DNA of 64,000 bases from contig NZ_DALZQO010000002.1 in the NCBI RefSeq assembly GCF_032017025.1, positions 1 to 64,000 on the forward strand, in the 5' to 3' direction. Positions 36,830 through 45,454 of the stretch are shown here, one piece after another. Position 1 is the first letter of the stretch, and each line of letters starts with the position of its first letter. The translations under genes were made by a program, and so were the position numbers. The notes beneath the pieces are model-generated. The model worked only from the letters and a program-made list of their open reading frames with translations, was not told the DNA's origin and made no database searches. The DNA comes from Hydrogenoanaerobacterium sp032017025 (GTDB lineage: Bacteria > Bacillota > Clostridia > Oscillospirales > Ruminococcaceae).

Positions 36830-38607
36830 TAGTCATCCTCCTTTCGCCGTGGCAGGCTTAAAACAATGCTGGTGTTCATACCATTCCGGGACATTATCTG
36901 CAAGTCGGCTGCCTCGCCGAAGCTACTGCATATACGCGCCCGAACATTAAGTAGCCCGATACTGGTATTCTGTGCGTCTGCTGATTTCTGGTGCAACCTG
37001 CTGTTCAGCTCCTCAACCCTTTCCGGATTGATGACCTGTCCAGTATTTGTAACCACAATGCAGATCTCGTCCTCGTCAACATCTGCGCTTAAGGTGATTT
37101 GTCCGCCTTCTGCGGCAGAGAAGCCATGCTCAATGGCGTTTTCTGCCAGAGGCTGAATAATAAGCTTGGGCACCAAAATATCCTTTGCCTCATCAGCCAG
37201 ATGCTGCGTGCAAACAATTTTGTTTTCAAAGCGGATATTTTGCAGTGCAATATAGATTCCAGTATGTTCGAACTCCTTTTCTAGGGGCACCATCTCATAA
37301 GGGTTATATACCGAATATGCAAGCAGTTTACCTAAAAGGGTTGTCATTTTAGAAATTGTTTCGGTATCACCGCAAATTGCCAGTGCTTTCATCGATTGCA
37401 GCAGATTGTTGAGAAAATGCGGATTGATTTGGTGCTGCAACGCACGTATCTGTGCCTGCGCTCGCTGCTGACTTTCCTGCACCACTGCGGCAGTCAGCTC
37501 ATCGTTTTTTTGCAGCATCTGCATGGCTGTTTGGGCGATGCGATCCACCTCCATGCTGGAGGTTTTTTCAAAATGTACGCCCTTTTCCCCACGCCCGATT
37601 GCGTTGAATGTATTAATAAGGGCATTCATGGGCACAAGTACCGAGCGTGCAAGCAGGTTGGATACCAAAAGGATAAGCACGAATGCTGCCAGCATCAAAA
37701 ACACCACAAACATTGTATTTGTCTGTCGCAAGGCATTAATACTGTCCAGTGGCATGATGCCCAGCATTGACCAGCCCGAGACTTGAGAGGTTTCTACCAC
37801 GACTAAAAAAGCTTTGGCGGTTCCTTTTTCGCCATTAAGAACAAAGGAATGCTCGCCATTCTTGATATTGTGGCTTAAAGTATCCATCTGATCCTTGCTG
37901 AGCTCGAACTGAGATGGGAAATACACCGGCTCACTGCCGCTGTAAATTGCAATCTGAACCTCATCATCACGCTCTGCATGCAAAATGATTGGCTCCAGCC
38001 CAAAATCACACAAAAGATGCGTGGGCTGTCCATAGAAAAACTGGCTGGAATTTAGTATTGGTAATAGCAGCGAAACTGTTTGTCGCCCGTCATTGCTGCT
38101 CAGCAAATAATCGGTAGGGTGGTAGTTAATAAAAGCAGATTTATCGCCGTCTGCTGCCTCCCGGAACCACTTTTGCTGCTTAAAATTATAGCTGGGTACC
38201 GGTGACTCACCATAATAATAGAGGTAAGTTCCGTCAGAGCCTATAATAACCGCATTTTGCACATCTCTAAGCACATCAAACTGCTTAATTTTTACCGACA
38301 CCCGCCTTTGGCTATAGAGTTCTACCGAATAATCAATATTCCGATTGTTCTCACGGTAATTTACTGCATTAAGTATGTCTTGATCGGAGGCGACAATCTG
38401 CGTAACGGTTTTGAGCTGCCCCAGATATTTATCAATCAGCGAGATATTGGCTTGAACAATGCGTCGGCAATAGGCGTAGCTCTGCGCCTGATACCGCTCT
38501 CCATTATTGTGCAGTATAAGAATGCCAAAGCCAGCGATAATTACACAAAACGCCAGCGAGAAACTAATAACCAGCTTTTGCCGCAAGGATAACTGCATGT
38601 TATCCAC
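36829..38607 (-). CDS. YesM-type sensor histidine kinase
   Basis: 592 residues from a GTG at 38607 (an ATG at 38598 is equally possible). A membrane helix near 11-30, an extracellular sensor of about 250 residues, a second helix (TMFVVFLMLAAFVLILLVSN), HAMP, the phospho-His in LQHQINPHFLNNLLQSMKAL and an HATPase (AENAIEHGF, then SIGLLNVRARI). It heads the second glycan locus. No binding protein is fused or coupled to it, unlike the kinase at 15795. Confidence 0.92.
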   Translation of the reverse strand: MDNMQLSLRQKLVISFSLAFCVIIAGFGILILHNNGERYQAQSYAYCRRIVQANISLIDKYLGQLKTVTQIVASDQDILNAVNYRENNRNIDYSVELYSQRRVSVKIKQFDVLRDVQNAVIIGSDGTYLYYYGESPVPSYNFKQQKWFREAADGDKSAFINYHPTDYLLSSNDGRQTVSLLLPILNSSQFFYGQPTHLLCDFGLEPIILHAERDDEVQIAIYSGSEPVYFPSQFELSKDQMDTLSHNIKNGEHSFVLNGEKGTAKAFLVVVETSQVSGWSMLGIMPLDSINALRQTNTMFVVFLMLAAFVLILLVSNLLARSVLVPMNALINTFNAIGRGEKGVHFEKTSSMEVDRIAQTAMQMLQKNDELTAAVVQESQQRAQAQIRALQHQINPHFLNNLLQSMKALAICGDTETISKMTTLLGKLLAYSVYNPYEMVPLEKEFEHTGIYIALQNIRFENKIVCTQHLADEAKDILVPKLIIQPLAENAIEHGFSAAEGGQITLSADVDEDEICIVVTNTGQVINPERVEELNSRLHQKSADAQNTSIGLLNVRARICSSFGEAADLQIMSRNGMNTSIVLSLPRRKEDD

Positions 38608-38820
38608 CGTCCTTTAATTATTTAACGCTTTAACTCTACTAATTATATATAAAATACCACGGCGAGACAATGCAATTTATTCTATCACTATATTACCCTC
38701 ATCGTATAAAGGCAAATTAATTAATTAATGCAACCTGACCGTGGAATAATTGCCCCTCATAGCCTGGCTCCTAAGGGCAATTATGAAACAAAGCCAAGGG
38801 CAGCTGCACAAAAAGGCAAT

Positions 38821-38850
38821 CGGCAGACAGCGAATCTTCACTGTCTGCCG
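38821..38850. terminator. Hairpin in relic region
   Basis: CGGCAGACAG pairs with CTGTCTGCCG. No clear T-run follows. It lies in the 900-bp non-coding stretch upstream of the kinase gene. Confidence 0.4.
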
Positions 38851-38954
38851 ATAGATGCCCCACCATTAGCCACTTTTTAATGTTTCACTATGGAAATGTG
38901 GCTAATGGCAAATTCCAACAAGGACAATTTAAGGAAAAGCAAACTGAATACGGT

Positions 38955-39000
38955 AAACCTCTACCAGTTTCTAATGATTTGAAAGTGGTAGAGGTTTTTT
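38955..39000 (+). terminator. Rho-independent terminator in relic region
   Basis: AAACCTCTACCA pairs with TGGTAGAGGTTT followed by a T-run. Just upstream, GGACAATTTAAGGAAAAGC resembles 28211-28236 behind the other surface-module relic, so it is probably the 3' flank of a lost surface-protein gene. Between 39001 and 39324 I see only short unassignable frames. Confidence 0.6.
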
Positions 39001-39324
39001 CAGCCCTTAATATATTGCAGATACGCATTCAAGTACCCACTACCATTTCCTTGAAAATCATCGAAAGATGGAAGCCTACTTATTGTGTATCCGAAACCCG
39101 AAAACAACTGGTAAAGTATATTCAAAAACCAAAAATTCGCTATAAGGTAATTTGAAAGCAATACCATGCTCTATTTCTCATCAATTGGTAACTGCAAAAA
39201 TATCCGGGTTGAGCCAAAAATCCCCAAAGCACTTTGGCAGATATGGGTTTGATAAATGCGTTAAAATACAATCATTAATATCAAACGAGCAAATTATTAC
39301 AGAAGCTACAGAGAACGCCGTGAA

Positions 39325-39429
39325 TTTTTTCCATGGATAACTACCGTTGTTGGAATAGTAGCAATTGCAGGCGTCGTAGGGATAATATTGTACAAAAAAT
39401 ATATAGATTTGGCAGATGAATTAAAGTAG
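39325..39429 (+). pseudogene. Relic of a surface-protein C-terminal membrane anchor
   Basis: The frame FFPWITTVVGIVAIAGVVG followed by IILYKKYIDLADELK resembles the GH97 protein's end (EFPWATIVVLVSIIVGIAG with a KKR tail). Upstream codons in another frame (IITEATENAVNFF) resemble its IKEVMEKSSEF, so a one-base shift in the T-run separates them. Nothing else of the gene remains. Confidence 0.6.
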
Positions 39430-39470
39430 AAAGCCAACAATCCCCAATCTTATAAAAATTTATTATTTCA

Positions 39471-39503
39471 AACAGGCGGCACAAAATGTGCCGCCTGTTT
39501 TTC
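39471..39503 (+). terminator. Terminator after the anchor relic
   Basis: AACAGGCGGCAC pairs with GTGCCGCCTGTT with a five-base loop and a T-run. It is similar in place and core to the GCGGTAC hairpin behind the GH97 gene. Confidence 0.75.
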
Positions 39504-39514
39504 TAGACAAAAAC

Positions 39515-39775
39515 ATGAAGTTGTACTCTGTATGGGATAACGACTCCCGTGACTGGAAAGACCCGCCTGCCGATGAGATGATAAAGAAGATGGTGAGCAG
39601 TGTGCAAAACGGCAGCATTACGCTGTTTCATGTGGGGAAGAAGAACACTGTACAAGCTTTGCCGGAAATTATTGCCCAACTAAAGGGTAAAGGCTACATT
39701 TTCAAGACAGTAGGGGAGATCATTTACTATGATAATTTCAATATAGACGTACAGGGGAGTCAGCATAAAAAATAA
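39515..39775 (+). pseudogene. Polysaccharide deacetylase C-terminal fragment
   Basis: The ATG at 39515 opens KLYSVWDNDSRDWKDPP and continues to GSITLFHVGKK, ALPEIIAQLKGKGYIFKTV and a terminal NIDVQG. The left homology boundary coincides with that of the copy at 13338, just after the terminator hairpin. The catalytic N-terminal two thirds of a NodB domain are missing and no ribosome binding site is seen, so it is probably not expressed. Confidence 0.75.
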
Positions 39776-39798
39776 ATAGTAAAGATAGATCCCCTGAT

Positions 39799-39950
39799 CT
39801 GCCCCCTAAATCCGGCCACTTGAAATGGTCAACGCTACCTGTAAACTCGGAACCATTATCAGCCAGAATTTCTTTTGGTAATCTACGAAACAAGGCAACC
39901 CGATTTAACACGGAAGCTACTTTTCATCCGGTGATAGAACTGTCTACTGC
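39799..39950 (-). mobile_element. Internally deleted IS3-family relic
   Basis: The end sequence GATCTGCCCCCTAAATCC and about 30 bp more match 41035-41070. The homology then jumps to 41325-41443 of the same element (orfB core, CTACCTGTAAACTCGGAACC onward), so about 255 bp were deleted. 39951-40111 carries no assignable gene. Confidence 0.7.
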
Positions 39951-40111
39951 ATGCATTGTCCTTGCCTTTACCTGCGGATGATAGCTTGGACTATTTGGGG
40001 GATATAAAGCAAGAGCTGCTGCACCAAAGTTGGAGTGTAGCGGCTCTATTCTGCTTGAAGCTAGTCGAATTTTATTCAATGGTTGTGAATGCGTGTTTGC
40101 GGGGCATTTGC

Positions 40112-40497
40112 TCATTTTACCGCATTAGTCACGACTTGACTCTTTTTAAGTGCCAAAAACATCATAACAATAGCAACTGTCATGATAATATGTGCAATAC
40201 CTGAAACACCTGAAATCGCTACAGAAGCCCCTTTTGAAAGTTCTATGCCAAGCACTTGAGTGACACCTCTTACAAAAAACATTGTTACCATAAAAGGTAA
40301 TCCGGTATTGTAAAGTAGCATAAAACGGCAATCAGTAAAAACATGATTGTACCCAAAACAAAAAAATGTAGATGTGCGATCGCTAAAGTTGTTTTACCAG
40401 AAAAGCCAAGAAATTTTGTGAACTTCCGATAGAATACGCCGCAAGCAATTGCGATTATTGCGTAAACAAATGAAATATTAATATATTTTTTCAACAT
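40112..40497 (-). pseudogene. DUF2871-like small membrane protein, frameshifted
   Basis: The first frame (40497 to about 40330) encodes KKYINISFVYAIIAIACGVF and TLAIAHLHFFVLGTIMFLLI. The second frame (about 40321 to 40112) encodes LLYNTGLPFMVTMFFVRG and a last helix ending MMFLALKK. Together they match the DUF2871 pattern of four membrane helices with a conserved His-containing second helix, minus about 15-20 residues at the join. The start overlaps the end of the MATE relic. Confidence 0.55.
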
Positions 40498-41014
40498 CAA
40501 CCCCTCCGCATATATCCTTCAAATTATCCGTTTCTCGCATATCTGTTTTAAGTGAATGTAGTACCTTTAATATAAAAGAACTGGAGACAAGAAGCATAAT
40601 CAAATCGGTTATGGGTTGTGAGTATACCATTCCACTCAGGCCAAACAGGTGGTTTAGAAGGAACAATAAGGGAATATACAATAAGCCTTGCCGCGATATG
40701 GTTAAAATGAAAGCTTTAAGAGGCTTACTCATAGCCTGAAAAGTAGTCGAACACAGCGTTATGCCACCCATAAAGGGAAGGGATAGAATCAGAGTGCGCA
40801 GGATGGTGGAACCGCTGCTGCAAACTTCTCCCAATGGTGTGAACACGGAAACAAGAAAGGGGGACGAAGCTCCCAACACTAGTGTTATAAACACTCCAAC
40901 CAGGCTGGTGGATAGTATTCCTGTTTTGATAAAGCTTGTCATGCGCTCATAATTCCCAGAGCCGTAGTTGTAGCCCATCAAGGGCTGGCAGCCGGCGCTG
41001 AACCCCATAAACAC
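40478..41014 (-). pseudogene. MATE-family efflux transporter, C-terminal part only
   Basis: About 178 residues beginning at FMGFSAGCQPLMGYNYGSGN, the loop typical of the second MATE repeat, followed by four or more hydrophobic helices. An in-frame stop lies immediately upstream, where the IS3 end starts (about 41027). The N-terminal 250 or so residues are missing and are not found beyond the IS, so insertion was followed by deletion or rearrangement. Confidence 0.75.
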
Positions 41015-41032
41015 ATCAATTTACCCCCCAGC

Positions 41033-42026
41033 ATCGATCTGCCCCCCAGATCCGACCACTTGGAATGTTAGTCATCACCCCGATATTTTGAGGGCATATT
41101 CTTCTGGGGTCAAATTGCCTTGAGAGAAATGTGGCCTCAATTTGTTATATTCCAGTCGCCATTCTTCAATGATTCCTTTGACCTCTGAAAGGTTTGCAAC
41201 CAGTTTTGATTCAGGCATTCATCTCGAAGCTACCGTTAAAACTTTCTATATATCCATTCTGCGTAGGACAACCGGGATCCGTAAAAATATGTTCTACCTT
41301 ATGGTCATGACCCCAAGCATTCAATACGCTACCTGTAAACTCGGAACCATTATCAGGCAGAATTTCTTTTGGCAATCCACGAAACAAGGCAACCCGATTT
41401 AACACGGAAGTTATTTTTCTTCCGGTGATAGAACTGTCTACTTCAAGGGCAAGGCATTCTCTTGTTGCCTCGTCAATCAATGTCATAATGCGTATATGTC
41501 CGCCATACCGAGTCCGATCACAGACAAAATCCATAGACCATCTGGAGTTGTATGTAAGACATGTCCGATCTGGCATGCCACGTTTTTCATAACGTTTCTT
41601 CTTACTGCGTTTCCGAATGCTCAATCCGGCCTCTTTGTACAGCCGATAAGTGCGCTTATGATTGATGTGGATATCTTCACGCTCGAGCATGATGTGCAAT
41701 CGTCGATACCCAAAACGTTTCCACCTGGCTGCTAACACAGTGAGTCGCTCTATGGTTGCTGCATCTTCAGTCTTATCCACGGGAACATAGCGTTTACTGC
41801 TACGTCCAAGATCCATAAGCCTGCACGCTCTGGGTTCGCTGAGATGATACTGCTCTTGTATCTCACAGGCGATTTTGCGCCTGTCGGCAGGCTTTAGCCG
41901 TTTTTTGAGAGCACATCCTTCAAAATATGATTGTCCAACGTCAGGTCTGCTGCTAGATCCTTGAGACGTCGGTTTTCTTCTTCGAGCTGCTTGAGCCGTT
42001 TTGCCTCATTGACCTCCATACCACCG
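41033..42026 (-). mobile_element. IS3-family insertion sequence, degenerate
   Basis: An element with its right end at about 41033 (GATCTGCCCCCCAGATCC), an orfB with DDE residues and the C-terminal part of orfA. The orfA start and left end are missing at about 42026. Two more pieces of the same element lie at 26523 and 39799. Confidence 0.8.
41075..41918 (-). pseudogene. IS3 orfB transposase, frameshifted near its end
   Basis: The frame starts KKRLKPADRRKIACEIQEQY and runs through the rve integrase core: WSMDFVCDRTRYGG (first Asp), LPDNGSEFTGSVLN (second Asp) and PTQNGYIESFNGSF (Glu). One base is lost at about 41220, ending the frame after EMNA; in the shifted frame the expected tail DECLNQNWFANLSEVK to NLTPEEYALK continues to 41075. 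OrfA's last part (EAKRLKQLEEENRRLKDL) lies at 41910-42026, joined through CAAAAAAC, a typical IS3 -1 slip site. Probably inactive. Confidence 0.8.
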
Positions 42027-42046
42027 TAGAAGGGTATTTTAACACA

Positions 42047-42093
42047 AAGAGCAAGAGTGGCATGGGGAATTTCCCTATGTCGCTCTTGCTCTT
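42047..42093 (-). terminator. Terminator of the 5'-nucleotidase-family gene
   Basis: AAGAGCAAGAG pairs with CTCTTGCTCTT over an imperfect inner stem. It is 57 bp past the stop on the minus strand. Confidence 0.7.
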
Positions 42094-42149
42094 AATCTGG
42101 CTAATAGATATAAACTGAATTTTGATTACTCTTTTGATGAGGAACAGCC

Positions 42150-44633
42150 TTATACTTTTCTCTTTTTACGAAGTAATGCACTTGTGGCGAATAGAACGAT
42201 TGTGGAAAATACCAAGCCGCCATCGACATATAAACCGGTGTCGGGGTTCACGGCTGTATCCGAATCAATTGGTGCTACCATTTTAATCAGGTCTTCGGGG
42301 GTATAGTAAATTCGAGAGGCATCTACTTTTATATTTTTGCCACTGATAACATAATCACTGCCATTGTAGCTGACGGTAAGGGTTACGTCTTTGCCGGCAA
42401 TTGCTTCCAAGATAGTAGCCGAAATCTGATCATCTTTTTCCAGATACAGAGAAAGCTTGTCGCCGCTTGCCGCTGCTCTTGCACGGTCAATTGCATTGCT
42501 CCAGTCTTTCGATGCTTGTTTTTCAGAAGAAGAGGTATTCGTTGAAGTTGCAGTCTGCTTAATTGCACCTATCGCTTTTACTTCTTTGCTCATACCCGCA
42601 CCGCTGTAGTTGTTCACCAACACTTCATCGGCGCCTTCAATCAGTACACCATGAGGTCCAACCGGTAAATTAGAAAGCACCAGCATACCATTTGCATTCG
42701 TCGTACCTATCCGATAACTTCCATTGTCGATACGGTAACGGATATTTACGTCCTTCAGCGGTACTTGCGTTTCATCTGTTACTAAAATTGATGCGGTATA
42801 AGGCTTGGGCTGATAGGCACCCACTGTCTTCATGCGGCCTGCAGTGATGGGATAATAAAACGCCCCGCCACTTTTCGCAGTCAGTTCGGTTAAGTATTTT
42901 TCAAAAATCTCATCCAGTACGCCGCCTTCGCCCACATGGGTAAGTCCTTTTAGTACATCGTATCCGTCACCGCCTGCAATGAGGAAGTCGTTTGATGCAA
43001 GAATGATGCTTTCGGCTTCATCGTTTGGGTCAAGTGCCCGATCTTTCCCGCTGAGATAAATGGCATAAACCCGGGAGCCCTTTGCTAAATCAGGATTAAA
43101 TTCTACACGTACACCCGAAATTTGCGGAAAACCACCTACCGGACCATCAATTCTTCCGGTTTCGAAATCCTGACCTGTTATCGCCAAACCGGTTTCAAAT
43201 ACTTCATACAACACTTTAGGTGAAACCAGCTTAAACGCAAGGCTGTTGCCAAACGGAAGTACGTTAATGACATCGCCTTTTGTAATTTTACCGTTCTTAA
43301 TAACAGCGCGCACACCGCCGCCGTTTTGCAGCGCCACGATTGGCAGGTCTTTATACCGTTCATCACGAATTAGGTTTTTTGCGGCATCGGCCATTGAGTC
43401 GGCGATCAAGCTACCAAGGTTGGTCTCAAAAAGCCGCGCCTCACTGAGGCCGTTGACCGTACCACCCCATAGTGAAGTTTTTGTACTACCTACCACAGGG
43501 GAAAGCAGCTCTTTTTGTGAATCCACAATAGACTTGGCAAGCGAAGCCACTTCTGCATCGGGGGTAATACCCAGTGCTTTGACTGCGTCAAGGTCCAACA
43601 GCTTGTTGGTCATAGTTTTTTTACCGTCGGTACCAATTGCAATTTCAATTCTTCCTATATTTTTGGAGCCGGAACCGGTTTGCCCAATCAGAATTCCATT
43701 TTGGGTTTCGGTTACCATTGAATGACTATGGCCGTCGATGATAACATCAATTCCGGTGAGTTTTTCTGCCAATTTCCGGGTGGTAACTTCACTGGAAGAA
43801 TCAATGCCCACGTGCATCATACCAATTACCACATCAGCACCTGCGGCTTTCAGTTCGTCGATATTTTGCTGGCAGATAGCTGCCACCGTATCCACATTAT
43901 CCTCACCAAAACTCACCCCGACAATGCCGGCTGGATTGGTTTTTACCGCAGTTTCAGGGGTTGTAATACCGAAGAAGCCTAACTTTATGCCGTCTGCTTC
44001 GAATATTTCGTAGGCACCGTTATTAACCTTACCTTTCGAGCCATATGCGACTCCTTCTAAAATAGGTTTTCCATCTTTAATTGCGTTTGCCGAAAGAATC
44101 GGGAATTCCGCTAGCTTAGCGTTACTCAAAAGCGCATCTAAACCGTAATCAAACTCATGGTTGCCTGCCGCCATTACATCATACCCCACGGAGTTCATCA
44201 GGCGAATTACATCTTTTCCTTTGGTCAGCGTTGCAAACGAGCTACCTTGCGTTGCATCACCCGCATCCACCAGAATGGAACCCGGTATGCTTTGTTTGAG
44301 CGCCGCCACATAGTCTGCGCTTACCAACTTATCACCTGCAAAGTTGCCATGTATGTCGTTGGTATGTAAAATAGTGATAGTCTTATAGTCGCTAGGTGGC
44401 GCTGCTGCTTCCAAGGGCTGGTTCTCACTATCGTTAGGTGTTCCTGAATCAACGACGGGATTGCCACTGTCATAAACATCGGGAGCGGCAGGGGGTTGCT
44501 CGCCCGCTGTTGTTTGCGCATCGGGCTCCACTCCTTCGGCAAAAGCGGAAATTGTGCTACCATAAACCATCGAGATGCATACGACCAGTGCCAAAATACC
44601 AGACCATATTCTTTTTTGTGCTGTCATATTCAT
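42150..44633 (-). CDS. Secreted 5'-nucleotidase/2',3'-cyclic phosphodiesterase family protein
   Basis: 827 residues from the ATG at 44633 behind AGAGGAAGAGG; the open frame runs further up but the signal peptide (RIWSGILALVVCISMVYGST) fits this start. The metallophosphatase part shows TILHTNDIHGNF, VDAGDATQGS, AGNHEFDYG and DVIIDGHSHS with the two-metal ligands. The 5'-nucleotidase C-terminal domain follows (VALQNGGGVRA, INVLPFGNSLAF, GDGYDVL). Then come a carboxypeptidase-regulatory-like domain, a small domain, NPDTG, a hydrophobic helix and a basic RKKRKV tail, the layout of a sortase signal with an unusual motif. It probably releases phosphate and nucleosides from extracellular nucleotides. 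Confidence 0.9.
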   Translation of the reverse strand: MNMTAQKRIWSGILALVVCISMVYGSTISAFAEGVEPDAQTTAGEQPPAAPDVYDSGNPVVDSGTPNDSENQPLEAAAPPSDYKTITILHTNDIHGNFAGDKLVSADYVAALKQSIPGSILVDAGDATQGSSFATLTKGKDVIRLMNSVGYDVMAAGNHEFDYGLDALLSNAKLAEFPILSANAIKDGKPILEGVAYGSKGKVNNGAYEIFEADGIKLGFFGITTPETAVKTNPAGIVGVSFGEDNVDTVAAICQQNIDELKAAGADVVIGMMHVGIDSSSEVTTRKLAEKLTGIDVIIDGHSHSMVTETQNGILIGQTGSGSKNIGRIEIAIGTDGKKTMTNKLLDLDAVKALGITPDAEVASLAKSIVDSQKELLSPVVGSTKTSLWGGTVNGLSEARLFETNLGSLIADSMADAAKNLIRDERYKDLPIVALQNGGGVRAVIKNGKITKGDVINVLPFGNSLAFKLVSPKVLYEVFETGLAITGQDFETGRIDGPVGGFPQISGVRVEFNPDLAKGSRVYAIYLSGKDRALDPNDEAESIILASNDFLIAGGDGYDVLKGLTHVGEGGVLDEIFEKYLTELTAKSGGAFYYPITAGRMKTVGAYQPKPYTASILVTDETQVPLKDVNIRYRIDNGSYRIGTTNANGMLVLSNLPVGPHGVLIEGADEVLVNNYSGAGMSKEVKAIGAIKQTATSTNTSSSEKQASKDWSNAIDRARAAASGDKLSLYLEKDDQISATILEAIAGKDVTLTVSYNGSDYVISGKNIKVDASRIYYTPEDLIKMVAPIDSDTAVNPDTGLYVDGGLVFSTIVLFATSALLRKKRKV

Positions 44634-45401
44634 ATTCCTCTTCCTCTCTTTATTAGAATGACCTCGTACTTTTATTATAGAAATGCACATTGGAAAAATT
44701 TGTAACATTGTTGTATATAGTGCTTTCAATTACTAAATATTGATTTCATCACAGGCCAACTACGATACCATTCGGTTTATAAAGTCAAAACTCTACAATC
44801 TTGGCTAAAATACTATTGACATATGGTGCTCAAATTGTAGTGATATATTAAATTTATGACACCGGTATCTAATGGACTTTAGTATCTATAAGACAAAGAG
44901 CGATTCGATATGAGAATTACCGATGAAACCAAGAAGCTGATTGTAAAGCAGCACATTAAGATGGACGTAATATTAAATTGGTTGCAGCGGACAGCGAACC
45001 CAATTGCGATGCGAGATTGCTCAATTATGTTTGGGCCTTATCCATTCGAGAGCAATGTATGCTGTGTCTCCCTGTGTTTCCCTTGTTTCTATTATGGACG
45101 TACTACGAAAGAGAACGCCTGCCAAGTGGTTCCACACAGTTTAGCTCATAACAAAATGGATAACCGTCAAATAATACCCGCCTGTAAAAGCTGAAAAAGA
45201 AATATCATAATGATCCAAAGGTCGGAGGTAAATTATCGCAACTAAACGTAGTGTGAAAACCAGTATCGGAATATCAAGCAAGCGGTCAAACGCAAAATGA
45301 GCCGCGCAAAGAAAGGGGTATCGGCAAGTTAACCTGATCCGTAAAGATAAAATAATGATGAACTTAGAAAAATGGAATAGTCGCCATGGAATAGAGATTC
45401 T

Positions 45402-45442
45402 AAAAAAGCCCTGCTATACTTTTCGGTACAGCAGGGCTTTTT
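45402..45442 (-). terminator. Terminator of the FIVAR/Ig surface-protein gene
   Basis: AAAAAAGCCCTGCT pairs with AGCAGGGCTTTTT, 13 bp past the stop. Between it and 44633 (about 770 bp) I can assign no gene; the longest frame there (44910-45194) resembles nothing I know. Confidence 0.8.
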
Positions 45443-45454
45443 GATTAATGATAT

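Noticed and set aside
44910..45194. 94-codon plus-strand ORF in the gap between the nucleotidase and FIVAR/Ig genes
   Set aside because: No convincing ribosome binding site, composition shifts to Cys-rich after 40 codons and no family resemblance; possibly a decayed gene but not supportable.
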